Source of the DNA: Oceanobacillus limi
GTDB lineage: Bacteria > Bacillota > Bacilli > Bacillales > Amphibacillaceae
Direction of reading: 5' to 3'
Assembly (NCBI RefSeq): GCF_900111445.1
Contig: NZ_FOHE01000012.1
Span: 42,165 to 106,164 of the forward strand
Length of the DNA: 64,000 nucleotides
The position numbers and the translations under genes are program-made. This document shows positions 1-8,485 of this stretch, piece after piece. Every line of letters begins with the position of its first letter. Positions within the stretch are counted from its first letter, which is position 1. The notes beneath the pieces are model-generated. The model was not told the DNA's origin. It searched no databases and saw only the letters and a program-made list of their open reading frames with translations.

Positions 1-631
1 GCTTGATAGCTACACAAAGGATTCGGAAAACAAACAAACCTACTATAATGACTATACGCAATGGATCGAAGCGTTAAAAGAAGAAATAAAAACACATCAA
101 TTAGTAGAAAAAAAAGTCGGATTACGCTGGACTGTAGCTATTAGTGGCCTATTACTTGTTCCTTTTATCATTCTCTTAGGAGTACATGAGCTCTATATGT
201 GGATGTCCTTTTCCATAATCCTAAGTATCTTCTTACTATTTTTCGCCATGGTATATCAGCCCCGAACATTAAAAGGTGCTCGAATCAAATACCATTGGGA
301 TCAATTCAGTTCCAATTATAGTAGGATTGACGAAAAAGAGTGGAGTAATTGGATGAATGATGAACAGATGCAAGCATTCATCTATGCAATTGGTACTAAC
401 AATAAGTCCATGTTGAAGAAGAATGAAATGCTAGCCAAAAAAATGCCAAATGCAAACATGGGAGCTCAGTATTCATCCAGTGACACGATAATGCTTATAT
501 TAATCGCAAGCACGGTAACAAACAGCTTTCAACAGGCCGATCAAACCGTATCTGCAGCAACCGGTGGGGGTTCTGTTCCCGGTGGTGGAGCTGGCGTTGG
601 AGGCGGCGGTGGTGGTTCAGGTGCCTTTTAA
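1..631 (+). CDS. DUF2207-type membrane protein, C-terminal part
   Basis: The reading frame is open from base 2, so the gene starts before the window; a later internal Met at 197 is not the real start. The visible 209 residues hold a hydrophobic pair of helices (about 120-190 of the DNA, then 200-255), a soluble stretch, and a C-terminal tail rich in glycine ending GGSGAF. A TM pair followed by a Gly-rich tail is typical of DUF2207 predicted membrane proteins (YciQ/YqeD-like) of Firmicutes. Function unknown; a surface or membrane role is inferred from the helices. A hairpin terminator follows at 679-720. Confidence 0.75.
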   Translation, partial: LDSYTKDSENKQTYYNDYTQWIEALKEEIKTHQLVEKKVGLRWTVAISGLLLVPFIILLGVHELYMWMSFSIILSIFLLFFAMVYQPRTLKGARIKYHWDQFSSNYSRIDEKEWSNWMNDEQMQAFIYAIGTNNKSMLKKNEMLAKKMPNANMGAQYSSSDTIMLILIASTVTNSFQQADQTVSAATGGGSVPGGGAGVGGGGGGSGAF

Positions 632-678
632 AGGTAACTGACCTTAACCATGTCCTACAATTTCATATAAAACACAGT

Positions 679-720
679 AACCGCCTGGAGTAGATCTTTT
701 ACATCCAAGCGGTTTTTCTT
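679..720 (+). terminator. Rho-independent terminator of the DUF2207 gene
   Basis: AACCGCCTGGA pairs with TCCAAGCGGTT across a loop of about 13 bases (with one bulge) and is followed by TTTTTC. It lies 48 bases after the stop codon. Confidence 0.8.
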
Positions 721-763
721 TCGTTAGCTAACACCAAATAAAGAGGACATTGGAATTCCATGC

Positions 764-1147
764 TCATTCTAGAGGTAATTCTGTACTTACTTCATAAAGC
801 TTATCGGATTCCCAGTATCGTCCTACTGCCCCACTTCCAAAGTTCTGTATCTCGTTACAATAACCAATTTCATACAAAACCTCATTATCATCTTTGAATA
901 ATAATTGATAGTCTGGCATTGCCCAATCGATGTTTGCTGTTGAATGTGTTTTTGCATTGTCTAATTCGCTTGTAAGTTCTTCAATAAACACTTGATCCTC
1001 AATGGTATCCATCAACTTTTCACTATTCCATTCATAAACTTCAATATGAGTTATATCCTCGTTTAGGTTAAGGTTATTAATATTTTGGCATCCAATAAGG
1101 ATGATAGATAATAAAAGGCAGACAGAAAGTACTTTTATTTTTTGCAT
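764..1147 (-). CDS. Small lipoprotein, unknown function
   Basis: 127 residues. The N-terminus has a short basic start, a hydrophobic stretch and the lipobox LIGC (Cys about residue 20), so this is predicted to be exported, lipid-modified and anchored outside the membrane. The mature part is acidic and has no motif I recognise. The start ATG is preceded by AAGGAAGGGG about 10 bases upstream. It is transcribed alone; the next minus-strand gene upstream (SRPBCC-PDZ) is separated by a strong terminator at 1252-1293. Confidence 0.75.
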   Translation of the reverse strand: MQKIKVLSVCLLLSIILIGCQNINNLNLNEDITHIEVYEWNSEKLMDTIEDQVFIEELTSELDNAKTHSTANIDWAMPDYQLLFKDDNEVLYEIGYCNEIQNFGSGAVGRYWESDKLYEVSTELPLE

Positions 1148-1251
1148 CGTTTAGGTACCCCTTCCTTTCTTTACTTAGACGGACGTTACCTAATCTTAAA
1201 ATGTTTCATCACAGCCCTGGATTTTCACTCCTAACGATGCGTTGATGCATC

Positions 1252-1293
1252 AAAAAATGGTGCCAAAATTGATGAGAATTAGCACCATTTTTC
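1252..1293 (-). terminator. Terminator after the ArsR/SRPBCC-PDZ operon
   Basis: Perfect stem AAAAATGGTGC / GCACCATTTTT with an 18-base loop. Read on the minus strand it follows the stop of the SRPBCC-PDZ gene by about 40 bases and ends in a T run; it could work in both directions. Confidence 0.8.
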
Positions 1294-1330
1294 TACTGTT
1301 GCTGCTCCTTATTAAACGAGTGAAAAACTA

Positions 1331-2050
1331 TTAAAATTCAACTTTTGTTCGATATTCAACTGGGTAGGGCCGTGTTTCGCACGTGACTTCTTTGACTATG
1401 TCATTTCGTTGAACGGTAAAGACTAACGAATCGTTTACCTCTGAGGTTGTTATCATACGTTCTAGATCTTCATAGGATGTAATTTGTTCGCCACTTACTG
1501 CTGTTATCCTATCGCCAACTTCCAAACCTGCTTTTTCGGCTGGTGTTCCTTCTTTTACACGAACGACTACAGATCCTAATTGTGTGGTATTATCTAATTT
1601 TGAAGATGTATGTTGTATGCCGATCCAGGATTTCCAAAAAGCTGGTCTTAAATCTTTATCTTGCTCGAGGACACTCTTTAAGTTTGTCATAAATTGATAC
1701 GTCCCAAAGGCCATATTTTCTCTAATCTCGGGTTCATTTTCCAAGCTTGGAATCTCATATTCTATTGTTACACGAACTCCACCATTTTCCGGAGTCAGTG
1801 TTGTAATCGTCCTTGCATTCTCACCAGTACGAAGCACGAACGTTTCATATTCAACAATCTCTTCAAAGGTACCAGATGTCCAAACACCCCAGCCATGATT
1901 ATAATTCCCCGTACCACCTTCACTAAAATCGATTTCACAATCCCACGTGTACCAGCGCAATAATTCTCGTTCTTCCGTTAAAGCTCTCCATACTTTTTTT
2001 ACTGAGGCATTGATAAAAATACTTCGCTTAACGGTTTTCGATTTAATCAT
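1331..2050 (-). CDS. SRPBCC (AHSA1-type) domain protein fused to a PDZ domain
   Basis: 239 residues from the ATG at 2050, which has a good AAGGAGG six bases upstream; the longer frame to 2074 lacks one. The N-terminal half (about 5-150) is an AHSA1/SRPBCC ligand-binding fold (Ser-Ile-Phe-Ile-Asn-Ala start, WRALTE, a Trp-rich core). The C-terminal third (about 160-230) is a PDZ domain (GSVVVRVKEGTPAEKAGLEV, then GDRITAV). It overlaps the 3' end of the ArsR gene by 8 bases, so translation is coupled. ArsR-SRPBCC pairs are common in Bacilli; the appended PDZ is unusual, since PDZ domains usually sit on proteases or envelope proteins. No signal peptide is seen, so it is probably cytoplasmic. Ligand unknown. 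Confidence 0.85.
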   Translation of the reverse strand: MIKSKTVKRSIFINASVKKVWRALTEERELLRWYTWDCEIDFSEGGTGNYNHGWGVWTSGTFEEIVEYETFVLRTGENARTITTLTPENGGVRVTIEYEIPSLENEPEIRENMAFGTYQFMTNLKSVLEQDKDLRPAFWKSWIGIQHTSSKLDNTTQLGSVVVRVKEGTPAEKAGLEVGDRITAVSGEQITSYEDLERMITTSEVNDSLVFTVQRNDIVKEVTCETRPYPVEYRTKVEF

Positions 2051-2375
2051 CGTCTTCCTCCTTATTTTCAACATAATGTTTTAAGTCCATTAATGTCTGA
2101 TCTAACATTGCACCGATTTCATCAACCATTTGGTGATAAGCACCTTCAAATGTCTCCCGGTCTAGTTGATAATAACGATATCGTCCAGATTTTCTTTCAT
2201 GTATAAACCCTTCTTCTTTAAGAATACGAAGCTGTTTATTAATAGCAGGTTGCGAAATATTAAATTCTTTCACAATATCTGATTGTGTCTGTTCTCCGCT
2301 TGATAATAGCTGAAGGATTTTTCTTCTTGTTGAATCCGCTAATGCACGGTAAATATTATACGTCGTCCTAGTCAC
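2043..2375 (-). CDS. ArsR-family winged-helix repressor (SdpR-like)
   Basis: 110 residues. ALADSTRRKILQLL followed by a helix-turn-helix (SDIVKEFNISQPAINKQLRIL) and a wing (GRYRYYQLD) define an ArsR-family transcription factor of the kind that represses its own operon. No metal-binding cysteines are visible, so the signal is unlikely to be a metal. The start is uncertain: the frame opens at GTG 2375 with GGGAG directly against it, which is tight for a ribosome binding site. It heads a two-gene operon with the SRPBCC-PDZ protein and has a perfect palindrome over its promoter (2386-2411). Confidence 0.85.
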   Translation of the reverse strand: MTRTTYNIYRALADSTRRKILQLLSSGEQTQSDIVKEFNISQPAINKQLRILKEEGFIHERKSGRYRYYQLDRETFEGAYHQMVDEIGAMLDQTLMDLKHYVENKEEDDD

Positions 2376-2385
2376 CTCCCAAAAT

Positions 2386-2435
2386 ATTATATAACCATTT
2401 GGTTATATAATAGAGAAACCAATTAATAATGTCAA
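2386..2435 (-). promoter_or_regulatory. Promoter and palindromic operator of the arsR-type gene
   Basis: On the minus strand TTGACA (2435-2430), 17 bases, then TATTAT (2412-2407) form a near-consensus sigma-A promoter. A perfect palindrome with 12-base arms (ATTATATAACCA and its complement, 2-base centre) spans 2386-2411, covering the -10 and the expected start site. This position fits autorepression by the adjacent ArsR protein, which is an inference. Confidence 0.75.
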
Positions 2436-2580
2436 TAATTTTCTAAATACATTAATTTCTGCGAAAATAGTACTTTTAACCCATTTCCAACTTTTGCCTA
2501 AACAGGAAGAAAGTTTGATGTATGCTAATGAAATAACGATTAATATGGAAAGTGATTGATAAAAAGGAGTGATAAGCAAT

Positions 2581-3612
2581 ATGGTGACGAGAAAGCGCTT
2601 ATTTTTACCGTTTGTCCTCGTGTGTCTGGTATTATGGGTAACAGCCTGTAATGACGCGAATGAGACGGTTGAAGAAGCGAAAGATACAGAACAGGAATCA
2701 AACACAGAAGAAAAGAATGACACTTCAGCTGAAGAAGGCGAAAATGATGAAGAAAGTGACGTAGCTTTTGAAGAAGTAGGAACAGCATCTGGTCCCGAAG
2801 ATCAAGGGGAAATGGAGGTATGGATTGAAGGGAATGTGTCCATAAATGGTCGAGATATTACCATAGACGGAAAAACCAATCTCTTACCAGAGTCGCGAAT
2901 TGCTCTTAGTATTTCACCTATTGACGGGATTTTAATTGGCGGAGGTTCACAAGCATTCGTTGAGGAGAACGGTAATTTTATCTTTGAAGAAAGTTTACCG
3001 GAAGACATGGAAGGACCCGCAACCCTTGAATTAGTCTTCGAACCTGAAGAACAAGATGATGAGATTACCGAGCATTACAGTAATGGACTTGCAGGTGATT
3101 TCATTCGATTGGATCCAGATTCTGAAGAAGAGTCCAAAATTCTCTCTTTTAAAGAGCATTTCTATGTAGATGATCAAGAACAAACCATTGAAATGAAAGC
3201 CCCTACTTGGGATATCCCAAGTGACAGTGGGGATCCGAACATAAGACTAGATCCTAGCGTTAAAAGGAAGGACGATTATCTAATCGTGGATTTAGAAAGT
3301 AATTTCATTGAAAATACAGATGTAAAAGCTAGCCTTGATATCCCGAACTACCAAACAACCGGCTACGCTCATATTGTCAATGTCAATCCAGATGGATCAG
3401 CAACTTTCTATATTAAAAATCCTGAAAATGATAGTAGAATATCAAACTTATCGGAATATGAAATTGTCATAAGCTACTCCTCCCCATATAGTACACAGCC
3501 TGTTTTAGATGCTTACGGAGAAAATGGTGAGAAGTTAAAAGGAGAACACGTGAAAGAACGCGGTGATTCAAAAGAAATCGAGCAAAGACTATTGATTAAG
3601 GTTGATGAATAA
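2581..3612 (+). CDS. Acidic lipoprotein, unknown function
   Basis: 343 residues from ATG 2581, which follows AAAAAGGAG; the frame extends to a GTG at 2569 but that overlaps the ribosome binding site. The N-terminus has charged residues, a hydrophobic core and the lipobox VTAC, then a long linker rich in Glu, Asp and Asn, typical of a flexible tether. The mature domain (about 75-340) looks like a beta-rich extracellular fold (repeated short strands, WIEGNVSINGRDITIDGKT). No enzymatic motif seen. The stop is followed at once by a REP-like repeat. Function unknown; cell-surface location is well supported. Confidence 0.75.
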   Translation: MVTRKRLFLPFVLVCLVLWVTACNDANETVEEAKDTEQESNTEEKNDTSAEEGENDEESDVAFEEVGTASGPEDQGEMEVWIEGNVSINGRDITIDGKTNLLPESRIALSISPIDGILIGGGSQAFVEENGNFIFEESLPEDMEGPATLELVFEPEEQDDEITEHYSNGLAGDFIRLDPDSEEESKILSFKEHFYVDDQEQTIEMKAPTWDIPSDSGDPNIRLDPSVKRKDDYLIVDLESNFIENTDVKASLDIPNYQTTGYAHIVNVNPDGSATFYIKNPENDSRISNLSEYEIVISYSSPYSTQPVLDAYGENGEKLKGEHVKERGDSKEIEQRLLIKVDE

Positions 3613-3613
3613 A

Positions 3614-3652
3614 AGAAGCAGAGGGACGGTTCCTCTGCTTCCCTCTGCTTCC
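3614..3652 (+). repeat. REP-like element, copy 1
   Basis: AGCAGAGGGACGGTTCCTCT followed by two GCTTCC-type units. It begins one base after the lipoprotein stop codon. First of about fifteen related copies in the window (see findings). Confidence 0.8.
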
Positions 3653-3656
3653 TATT

Positions 3657-3818
3657 TTATACTAAAGCTGCACCAACAATGATGAGAAGGATAAATAGTA
3701 CGACGATTAATGCAAAGCCGTTTCCTGTACCAAATCCTGCTCCATGACCATATACTGGTGCGCCATAACCGTACCCACAGTTAACTCCAGCCTCATAAGG
3801 TGTAAAATTGAATCCCAT
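3657..3818 (-). CDS. YjcZ-family small sporulation protein
   Basis: 53 residues. Start ATG 3818 preceded by AAGGAGTG. The sequence begins MGFNFTPYEAG, has a Gly/Tyr-rich middle, then the diagnostic single membrane helix FALIVVLFILLIIVGAALV. This tiny-TM pattern is the YjcZ/TIGR01732 sporulation family of Bacilli; members are made in sporulating cells and are thought to associate with spore membranes or coat. Followed on the same strand by REP copy 1. Two shorter paralogues lie at 3865-3960 and 8144-8242. Confidence 0.85.
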   Translation of the reverse strand: MGFNFTPYEAGVNCGYGYGAPVYGHGAGFGTGNGFALIVVLFILLIIVGAALV

Positions 3819-3864
3819 TATAACAACACTCCTTATAATAGTATTTTCATTTATACCCTAGAAT

Positions 3865-3960
3865 TTAATAACCAAAGCCAGCTGAACCGACAATGATTAA
3901 CAAGATGAATAAAACGACAATTAGCGCGAAACCTCCACCAAATCCTACTGCTTCACTCAT
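3865..3960 (-). CDS. YjcZ-family small sporulation protein, short form
   Basis: 31 residues, start ATG 3960 with AGGAGGTG upstream. MSEAVGFGGG then the same helix core FALIVVLFILLIIVG as its neighbour, ending GFGY. It lies directly upstream of the 53-residue paralogue, so the two probably arose by tandem duplication and may be co-transcribed. Too short for ordinary gene finders. Confidence 0.85.
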   Translation of the reverse strand: MSEAVGFGGGFALIVVLFILLIIVGSAGFGY

Positions 3961-4050
3961 AATTTACTACACCTCCTTAGGCATTACACAATTAACCTAT
4001 GTCAAAAAACAAAGAGATGTAATGGACACACACCCAGTTTTACAAAATTC

Positions 4051-4104
4051 TTGACCGGGACAGGGGGACAGGTTTGCCGTCCCAGGGACAACAATCTGTT
4101 GCCC
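4051..4104. repeat. Second type of small palindromic repeat (GGGACAGG...GTCCC)
   Basis: GGGACAGGGGGACAGG, a short gap, CCGTCCCAGGGACA and then TTGCCCC. Related in style to, but distinct from, the GGGACGGTTCT family elsewhere. It lies between the YjcZ pair and the DUF4317 gene end and may also end transcription. Confidence 0.55.
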
Positions 4105-4109
4105 CACTG

Positions 4110-5309
4110 CTATTCTTCTTCTTTCTTTGCCTTCTGAAATAATGCTTCCGGAATCATTTCAAAGCCTTCGATCACTGTATTTTCTTCCACTTCAATCATC
4201 AGGCTTAGCTTTCCATCAAAATGAATTTGGCGGACAAATCGTAAATCCTGGGGACTGATTTTAATGTCTGCTACTTTTGTCTTTATTTTGATCGATTTTG
4301 AATTATATTTCGGTATGATACTACTAGCCTTAAATTCATATTTATCATCATCAATCACCGTCTTAAACGCATCTTCTACCTTATCTGAATCAACATCTGC
4401 TACGCCACTGCTTTTGAGAACTTTTTCTACATCCTTGTAGTCTAGTTTCGGCACATCCTCTTCTTCATTCTCTTCACTTTCTTCGATGGTACGGTGGATC
4501 TCATCATACACATTCGAAAGTGTGGATGTATTAATTTGGTCCCCCGTAACCTTCTTCACGATTTCCTCAAAAACTACCTTATCATCTGCAGCAGTCATCG
4601 TCTCCTCCGCATTTAAAACTTCCTCAATGAAATGATAATCTAGTTCATAGGCTTTCTTAGCTGAATAAAGAACATGGTTTACATCAGCAGCATTATCCGT
4701 AAAGCACGGGAATAAAAATCCTGACTTCGGAGCTTTCAAGTTAATGATTGGATCTACCACAATATTGTACTTGAACTCTTTTTCAACGTAGTCAAACAGC
4801 AACTCCTTCTTCGGATCTTGTGTTGTATTCATACTACATAGAATAAATGGATTGGAAAAAACCGTATCTCGTCCACTTTCTTCCGCTTCTTCATTGCTGC
4901 GTTTCATTGGTTTCATATATTCTCCCTTAATAAAGGTCACAACAACATCCATTTCATACTGTTTATCCTTCAACATTTTTTCAACCAGTCGAAGCATATA
5001 TTCATTCCATTCTTCGGTATCATTACTTAATAAACCTTGATGTAGAATGAGCTGGCTACTATCCTCTACATCTCGCTGAAACTTGAGTTCAAATAATTTT
5101 TCATCCAATTGACCAGATAACACTTTCTTAAAATTGGCCATAAACAGCTCTTTCTGTTCATCTTCTAGCAAATCAAACGGAGCACTTTGATAATGGTAAA
5201 TTTCACTCGACTCTTTCATAATATATACATTAAAGATTTCATGAATCTTTAATAAATCATTGTTTATTTTAAATTGTTTCCGTATATTTGCGATATCTTT
5301 TTTGTTCAA
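4110..5309 (-). CDS. DUF4317 family protein
   Basis: About 399 residues if started at the TTG at 5309, which has GGGGTGG seven bases upstream and gives MNKKDIANIRKQFK, the usual beginning of DUF4317 proteins; the open frame reaches 5354 without a better site. The family is widespread in Firmicutes and has no known function. The protein is soluble, acidic, with a low-complexity Glu-rich stretch around residues 275-300 (EESEENEEEDVP). Monocistronic. Confidence 0.8.
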   Translation of the reverse strand: MNKKDIANIRKQFKINNDLLKIHEIFNVYIMKESSEIYHYQSAPFDLLEDEQKELFMANFKKVLSGQLDEKLFELKFQRDVEDSSQLILHQGLLSNDTEEWNEYMLRLVEKMLKDKQYEMDVVVTFIKGEYMKPMKRSNEEAEESGRDTVFSNPFILCSMNTTQDPKKELLFDYVEKEFKYNIVVDPIINLKAPKSGFLFPCFTDNAADVNHVLYSAKKAYELDYHFIEEVLNAEETMTAADDKVVFEEIVKKVTGDQINTSTLSNVYDEIHRTIEESEENEEEDVPKLDYKDVEKVLKSSGVADVDSDKVEDAFKTVIDDDKYEFKASSIIPKYNSKSIKIKTKVADIKISPQDLRFVRQIHFDGKLSLMIEVEENTVIEGFEMIPEALFQKAKKEEE

Positions 5310-5495
5310 TGCTTTTCCACCCCTAAGCTGGTTATCAGTATATTCTCTGTACACATTCTTTCATTTTATCATAATCTAAGATACCTTGACTTAAGGCAGA
5401 CGTTTCATCCGTAACAAAATATTATTTTCCCCTAGAAAAAAACACCCACCAACCGTTAGAAACAACGATTAGCAGATGTTGATCGTTTCTTTCTA

Positions 5496-6752
5496 TTAAT
5501 GTTCGACTTCTCTTGTACTCCATTCTTCTACGCTCTGTCTCAAATCATAACCAGATGGACTTTGGTAAACTCGCAATCCAAACTCAGGTGCAATAGCAAA
5601 AAGATGATCGAAAATATCCGATTGAATCGCTTCGTATTGAATCCACCTAATATCATTAATAAAGGCATATATTTCCAATGGAACCCCATGTTCCGTTGGC
5701 GCTAACTGCCGCACCATCAACGTTAAATCTTGCCTAATTCCAGGATGATGCTCCACATAATTACGAACGTAAGCCCGGAAAACGCCTATGTTTGTCAGTG
5801 CCCTTCCATTCACCGGATTGGTTCGACTGATCTCATTTTTCATATTGTACGCTTCAATCTCACGTTCTCGATTAACTACATAATCGGTTAAGTAATGAAT
5901 CCCTTTAAATTTTGCTATCATTTCCTCCGTACAAAATGAAATACTTGTTGTATCGATATAGATAAATCGCTTCATCCGACGTCCACCTGACCGTTCCATT
6001 CCTCTCCAGTTTTTAAAGGAATCCGATATTAATGCATAGCTCGGAACCGTCGTGATTGTCTTGTCCCAGTTTTGTACCTTAATCGTATTTAATGAGATAT
6101 CAATAATATCCCCATCCGCGCCATATTTAGGCATTTCAATCCAATCACCCACACGAACCATATCATTTGCGGACAATTGAATTCCTGCAACCAGTCCTAA
6201 GATGGAATCCCGAAACACAAGCATAATGACAGCCGAAAGGGCTCCAAATCCGCTTAGAAAAATCATCGGACTTTTGCCCATCATGTTCGCAATAACCAAA
6301 ATGATCCCAAGCGTAAATAATATTATTTTAACAACTTGAAGGTATCCTTTTATCGGTCTAATTTTGGATACCTCGTACGTTTGATAAATGTCGTGAAGCG
6401 CATCTAATAAACTATTAATCACCATTAAACCAACGATCGTTAAATAGATGATCGATCCTTTTTCAATTATCGTTTCATAATTAGAGAAGGTTGAAGCAAA
6501 ATGATAGATGATAATTACTGGCACAACATGAGATAACTTATGGAACACCTTCCTTTCCAAAAGCATATTATCCCACTTGTATTTACTCGTTGTTACCATG
6601 TGATTGATCATCCGGATAACAACCTTCTTCGTAATAAAATTTGCCAAAAAACAAATCAATGCGATGAATAAAATCATGATCAACACAGAAAGGTAAGTTG
6701 CTAAGGTCGTATTTACACCGTAATCTACTAGCCATTTATTAATATAGTCCAT
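5496..6752 (-). CDS. MscS-family mechanosensitive channel (YbdG-like)
   Basis: 418 residues, start ATG 6752 with GGAGGAG upstream. Five hydrophobic segments in the N-terminal half (about 15-40, 70-90, 98-115, 140-160, 165-185), the last being the pore-lining helix (FLSGFGALSAVIMLVFRDSI), followed by the MscS beta domain (VRVGDWIEMPKYGADGDIID, then TVPSYALISDSFKNW). The insertion after the beta domain and the long C-terminal domain match the YbdG branch, which senses mild osmotic shock in E. coli. Role here inferred from family: release of solutes during osmotic downshift. Start well supported; likely monocistronic. Confidence 0.9.
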   Translation of the reverse strand: MDYINKWLVDYGVNTTLATYLSVLIMILFIALICFLANFITKKVVIRMINHMVTTSKYKWDNMLLERKVFHKLSHVVPVIIIYHFASTFSNYETIIEKGSIIYLTIVGLMVINSLLDALHDIYQTYEVSKIRPIKGYLQVVKIILFTLGIILVIANMMGKSPMIFLSGFGALSAVIMLVFRDSILGLVAGIQLSANDMVRVGDWIEMPKYGADGDIIDISLNTIKVQNWDKTITTVPSYALISDSFKNWRGMERSGGRRMKRFIYIDTTSISFCTEEMIAKFKGIHYLTDYVVNREREIEAYNMKNEISRTNPVNGRALTNIGVFRAYVRNYVEHHPGIRQDLTLMVRQLAPTEHGVPLEIYAFINDIRWIQYEAIQSDIFDHLFAIAPEFGLRVYQSPSGYDLRQSVEEWSTREVEH

Positions 6753-6942
6753 TATTCTCCTCCATATATCAGCTACAATCCATACAGAATATGCGTGCCA
6801 TTTGAAAAATATGAAGGGAGCGCTTCGAATAGAATCTGGGTAGGAATAGTAATAGCAGTTTCTCTCGTTCTATGAAGACTGCTGATTGCCACTATAGACA
6901 GGACGCATTGTATACATATACGAAAACATCAACTCTTCAATA

Positions 6943-6982
6943 GAAAAATCCGAACGAATTCTGATGAAAGAATTGGTTCGGA
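6943..6982 (-). terminator. Terminator after the aeRF1-type gene
   Basis: Stem of about 13 base pairs (CCGAACCAATTCT / AGAATTCGTTCGG, one mismatch), followed on the minus strand by ATTTTTC, 40 bases after the gene's stop. Confidence 0.75.
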
Positions 6983-7021
6983 TCTCCCTAGTACTTTAAC
7001 TCTTGTTCCCATCATCTCCCT

Positions 7022-7825
7022 TTAAGCTAGGACCACATCAAAGACTTTCTGCTCTTCATGATCGAGCATATTTTTATTTACAATATCTGTCACATATTTA
7101 TTCATATTCTTCATCAAGTCTTTCGCTTCCTCTTTATCACCCACCAGATAAATCGAATCCCACCGCTTGTCCTTGGCAAGCTTATCTAATTTCGATGCAA
7201 TTGTTTTATACCAACGATATCGATTCGCTTCAAACCGTTGCTGGAACTCGTCTGGTTTCATATCACTTCCACCTAATCCTACTGATGCCTGCACATTCTG
7301 AGGACCGGTGTGCTCCTTCCAATCTTCTGTATCCAAATCTAACTCAAATAGTTTGGTATCTTTTAAACTTCCTAGCTCTGAATCGATAACTTTAATCGCT
7401 TCTTTTTGTGTCAAAATGATACCGGTTTTTGGAAACTTTTGATACATTTCTTTTAATTGATCTACTTTTGCGGTTTCTTCCCAATAAAATTTCGTTTCCA
7501 CCGGCATCTGAAACCGTTCCGCAAACCAAATTTCTTCATTAGGAGTAGCAAATACGACGATGCTTTTTGAGAGATTTAGCTCGTTATCATGCACATACTG
7601 TTGGACTTTTTCTTTGATCTTTTTAAAATTCTTTTGTTCCTCCACATCTCCATCCGCTTTTAAGTAATTTTCAAAACGATTGAGACCGTTTTTTAGGTGA
7701 ATTTTCCATTCTCCACCCTGCTGTTCTGGATCAGCTGGATCCGTATTTAAGTACATCGAAAACACACGGTGAGGTTTTTCTAGATACACACTTTCTAGCT
7801 TTTCCATTACCTTTTTCATGTCCAT
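7022..7825 (-). CDS. VLRF1 family aeRF1-type release factor-like protein
   Basis: 267 residues, start ATG 7825 with AAAGGAGTGG upstream. The sequence (VFSMYLNTDPADPEQQGGEW near the start, SVGLGGSDMKPDEFQQRFEANRYRW about 175-200, then a C-terminal domain with SIYLVGDKEEA) matches Bacillus proteins of the VLRF1/aeRF1 group, related to eukaryotic Vms1/ANKZF1 that release stalled peptidyl-tRNA. In bacteria the group is predicted to act on stalled ribosomes; this has not been shown for this branch as far as I know. Monocistronic, with its own terminator. Confidence 0.75.
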   Translation of the reverse strand: MDMKKVMEKLESVYLEKPHRVFSMYLNTDPADPEQQGGEWKIHLKNGLNRFENYLKADGDVEEQKNFKKIKEKVQQYVHDNELNLSKSIVVFATPNEEIWFAERFQMPVETKFYWEETAKVDQLKEMYQKFPKTGIILTQKEAIKVIDSELGSLKDTKLFELDLDTEDWKEHTGPQNVQASVGLGGSDMKPDEFQQRFEANRYRWYKTIASKLDKLAKDKRWDSIYLVGDKEEAKDLMKNMNKYVTDIVNKNMLDHEEQKVFDVVLA

Positions 7826-8006
7826 AAACAGGCTCCACTCCTTTAATAAAATCTATCACTCTATTAATCAATAACCTAAAATCGATTTAATTAAACATAG
7901 AATAATACAAAATTCTACAAGAACTAGCATCCGATTTACAGAAGTGGACAACATCCAAAAAAAAATCCCAACCAACATGGATTAGGACTTTCGAATTGTT
8001 ATGTAG

Positions 8007-8078
8007 AGGCGGTAACCGGATTCGAACCGGTGATGGAGGTTTTGCAGACCTCTGCCTTGGCCACTTGGCTATACCGCC
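8007..8078 (-). tRNA. tRNA-Cys (GCA), isolated copy
   Basis: Cloverleaf starts GGCGGTA at 8078 and ends TACCGCC-T at 8007; anticodon loop CTGCAAA gives GCA. No CCA is encoded (next bases CTA). Its D loop is one base longer than that of the array copy at 62804. It stands alone, not in an array. Confidence 0.9.
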
Positions 8079-8143
8079 ATTTTTTATCAAAGGGGTTCCG
8101 GAGCTAGCATACACTCCCGGAATCCCCATATTTAAAGATTATA

Positions 8144-8242
8144 TTAAACGCCATAGCCTCCGACATAGGAAGTTCCTACAATGATAAGAAGGATGAACAA
8201 CACTACGATTAAAGCAAATCCTCCGCCTAAATGTTCACTCAT
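8144..8242 (-). CDS. YjcZ-family small sporulation protein, short form
   Basis: 32 residues, start ATG 8242 with AAGGAGG upstream. MSEHLGGG then FALIVVLFILLIIVG and a Tyr/Gly tail. Nearly the same helix as the two paralogues at 3657-3960; third member of the family in 4.5 kb. It lies immediately upstream of the isolated tRNA-Cys on the same strand. Confidence 0.85.
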   Translation of the reverse strand: MSEHLGGGFALIVVLFILLIIVGTSYVGGYGV

Positions 8243-8485
8243 CAAAAATTCCTCCTTTTAAATGCTACATTAATACCCTATGTCTGAACAACTAAATGGG
8301 AAGGGCTATTGCCCAACTTTGGAATATCTGTACTAGCAATGAATCTGGTAAATCCAGCAACCATCGATCAAACAAAAAGGGATACCATCTTCTACGTTCC
8401 TTGTATCGCCCTTTCGCATATTTTAATTATAATCGCATGACCCAACGTTAATACTACCAATAGTACAGTAAATAAGGGGAAAACA

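Noticed and set aside
7003..7389. 128-codon plus-strand ORF
   Set aside because: Lies entirely antisense to the aeRF1-type gene without start signals.
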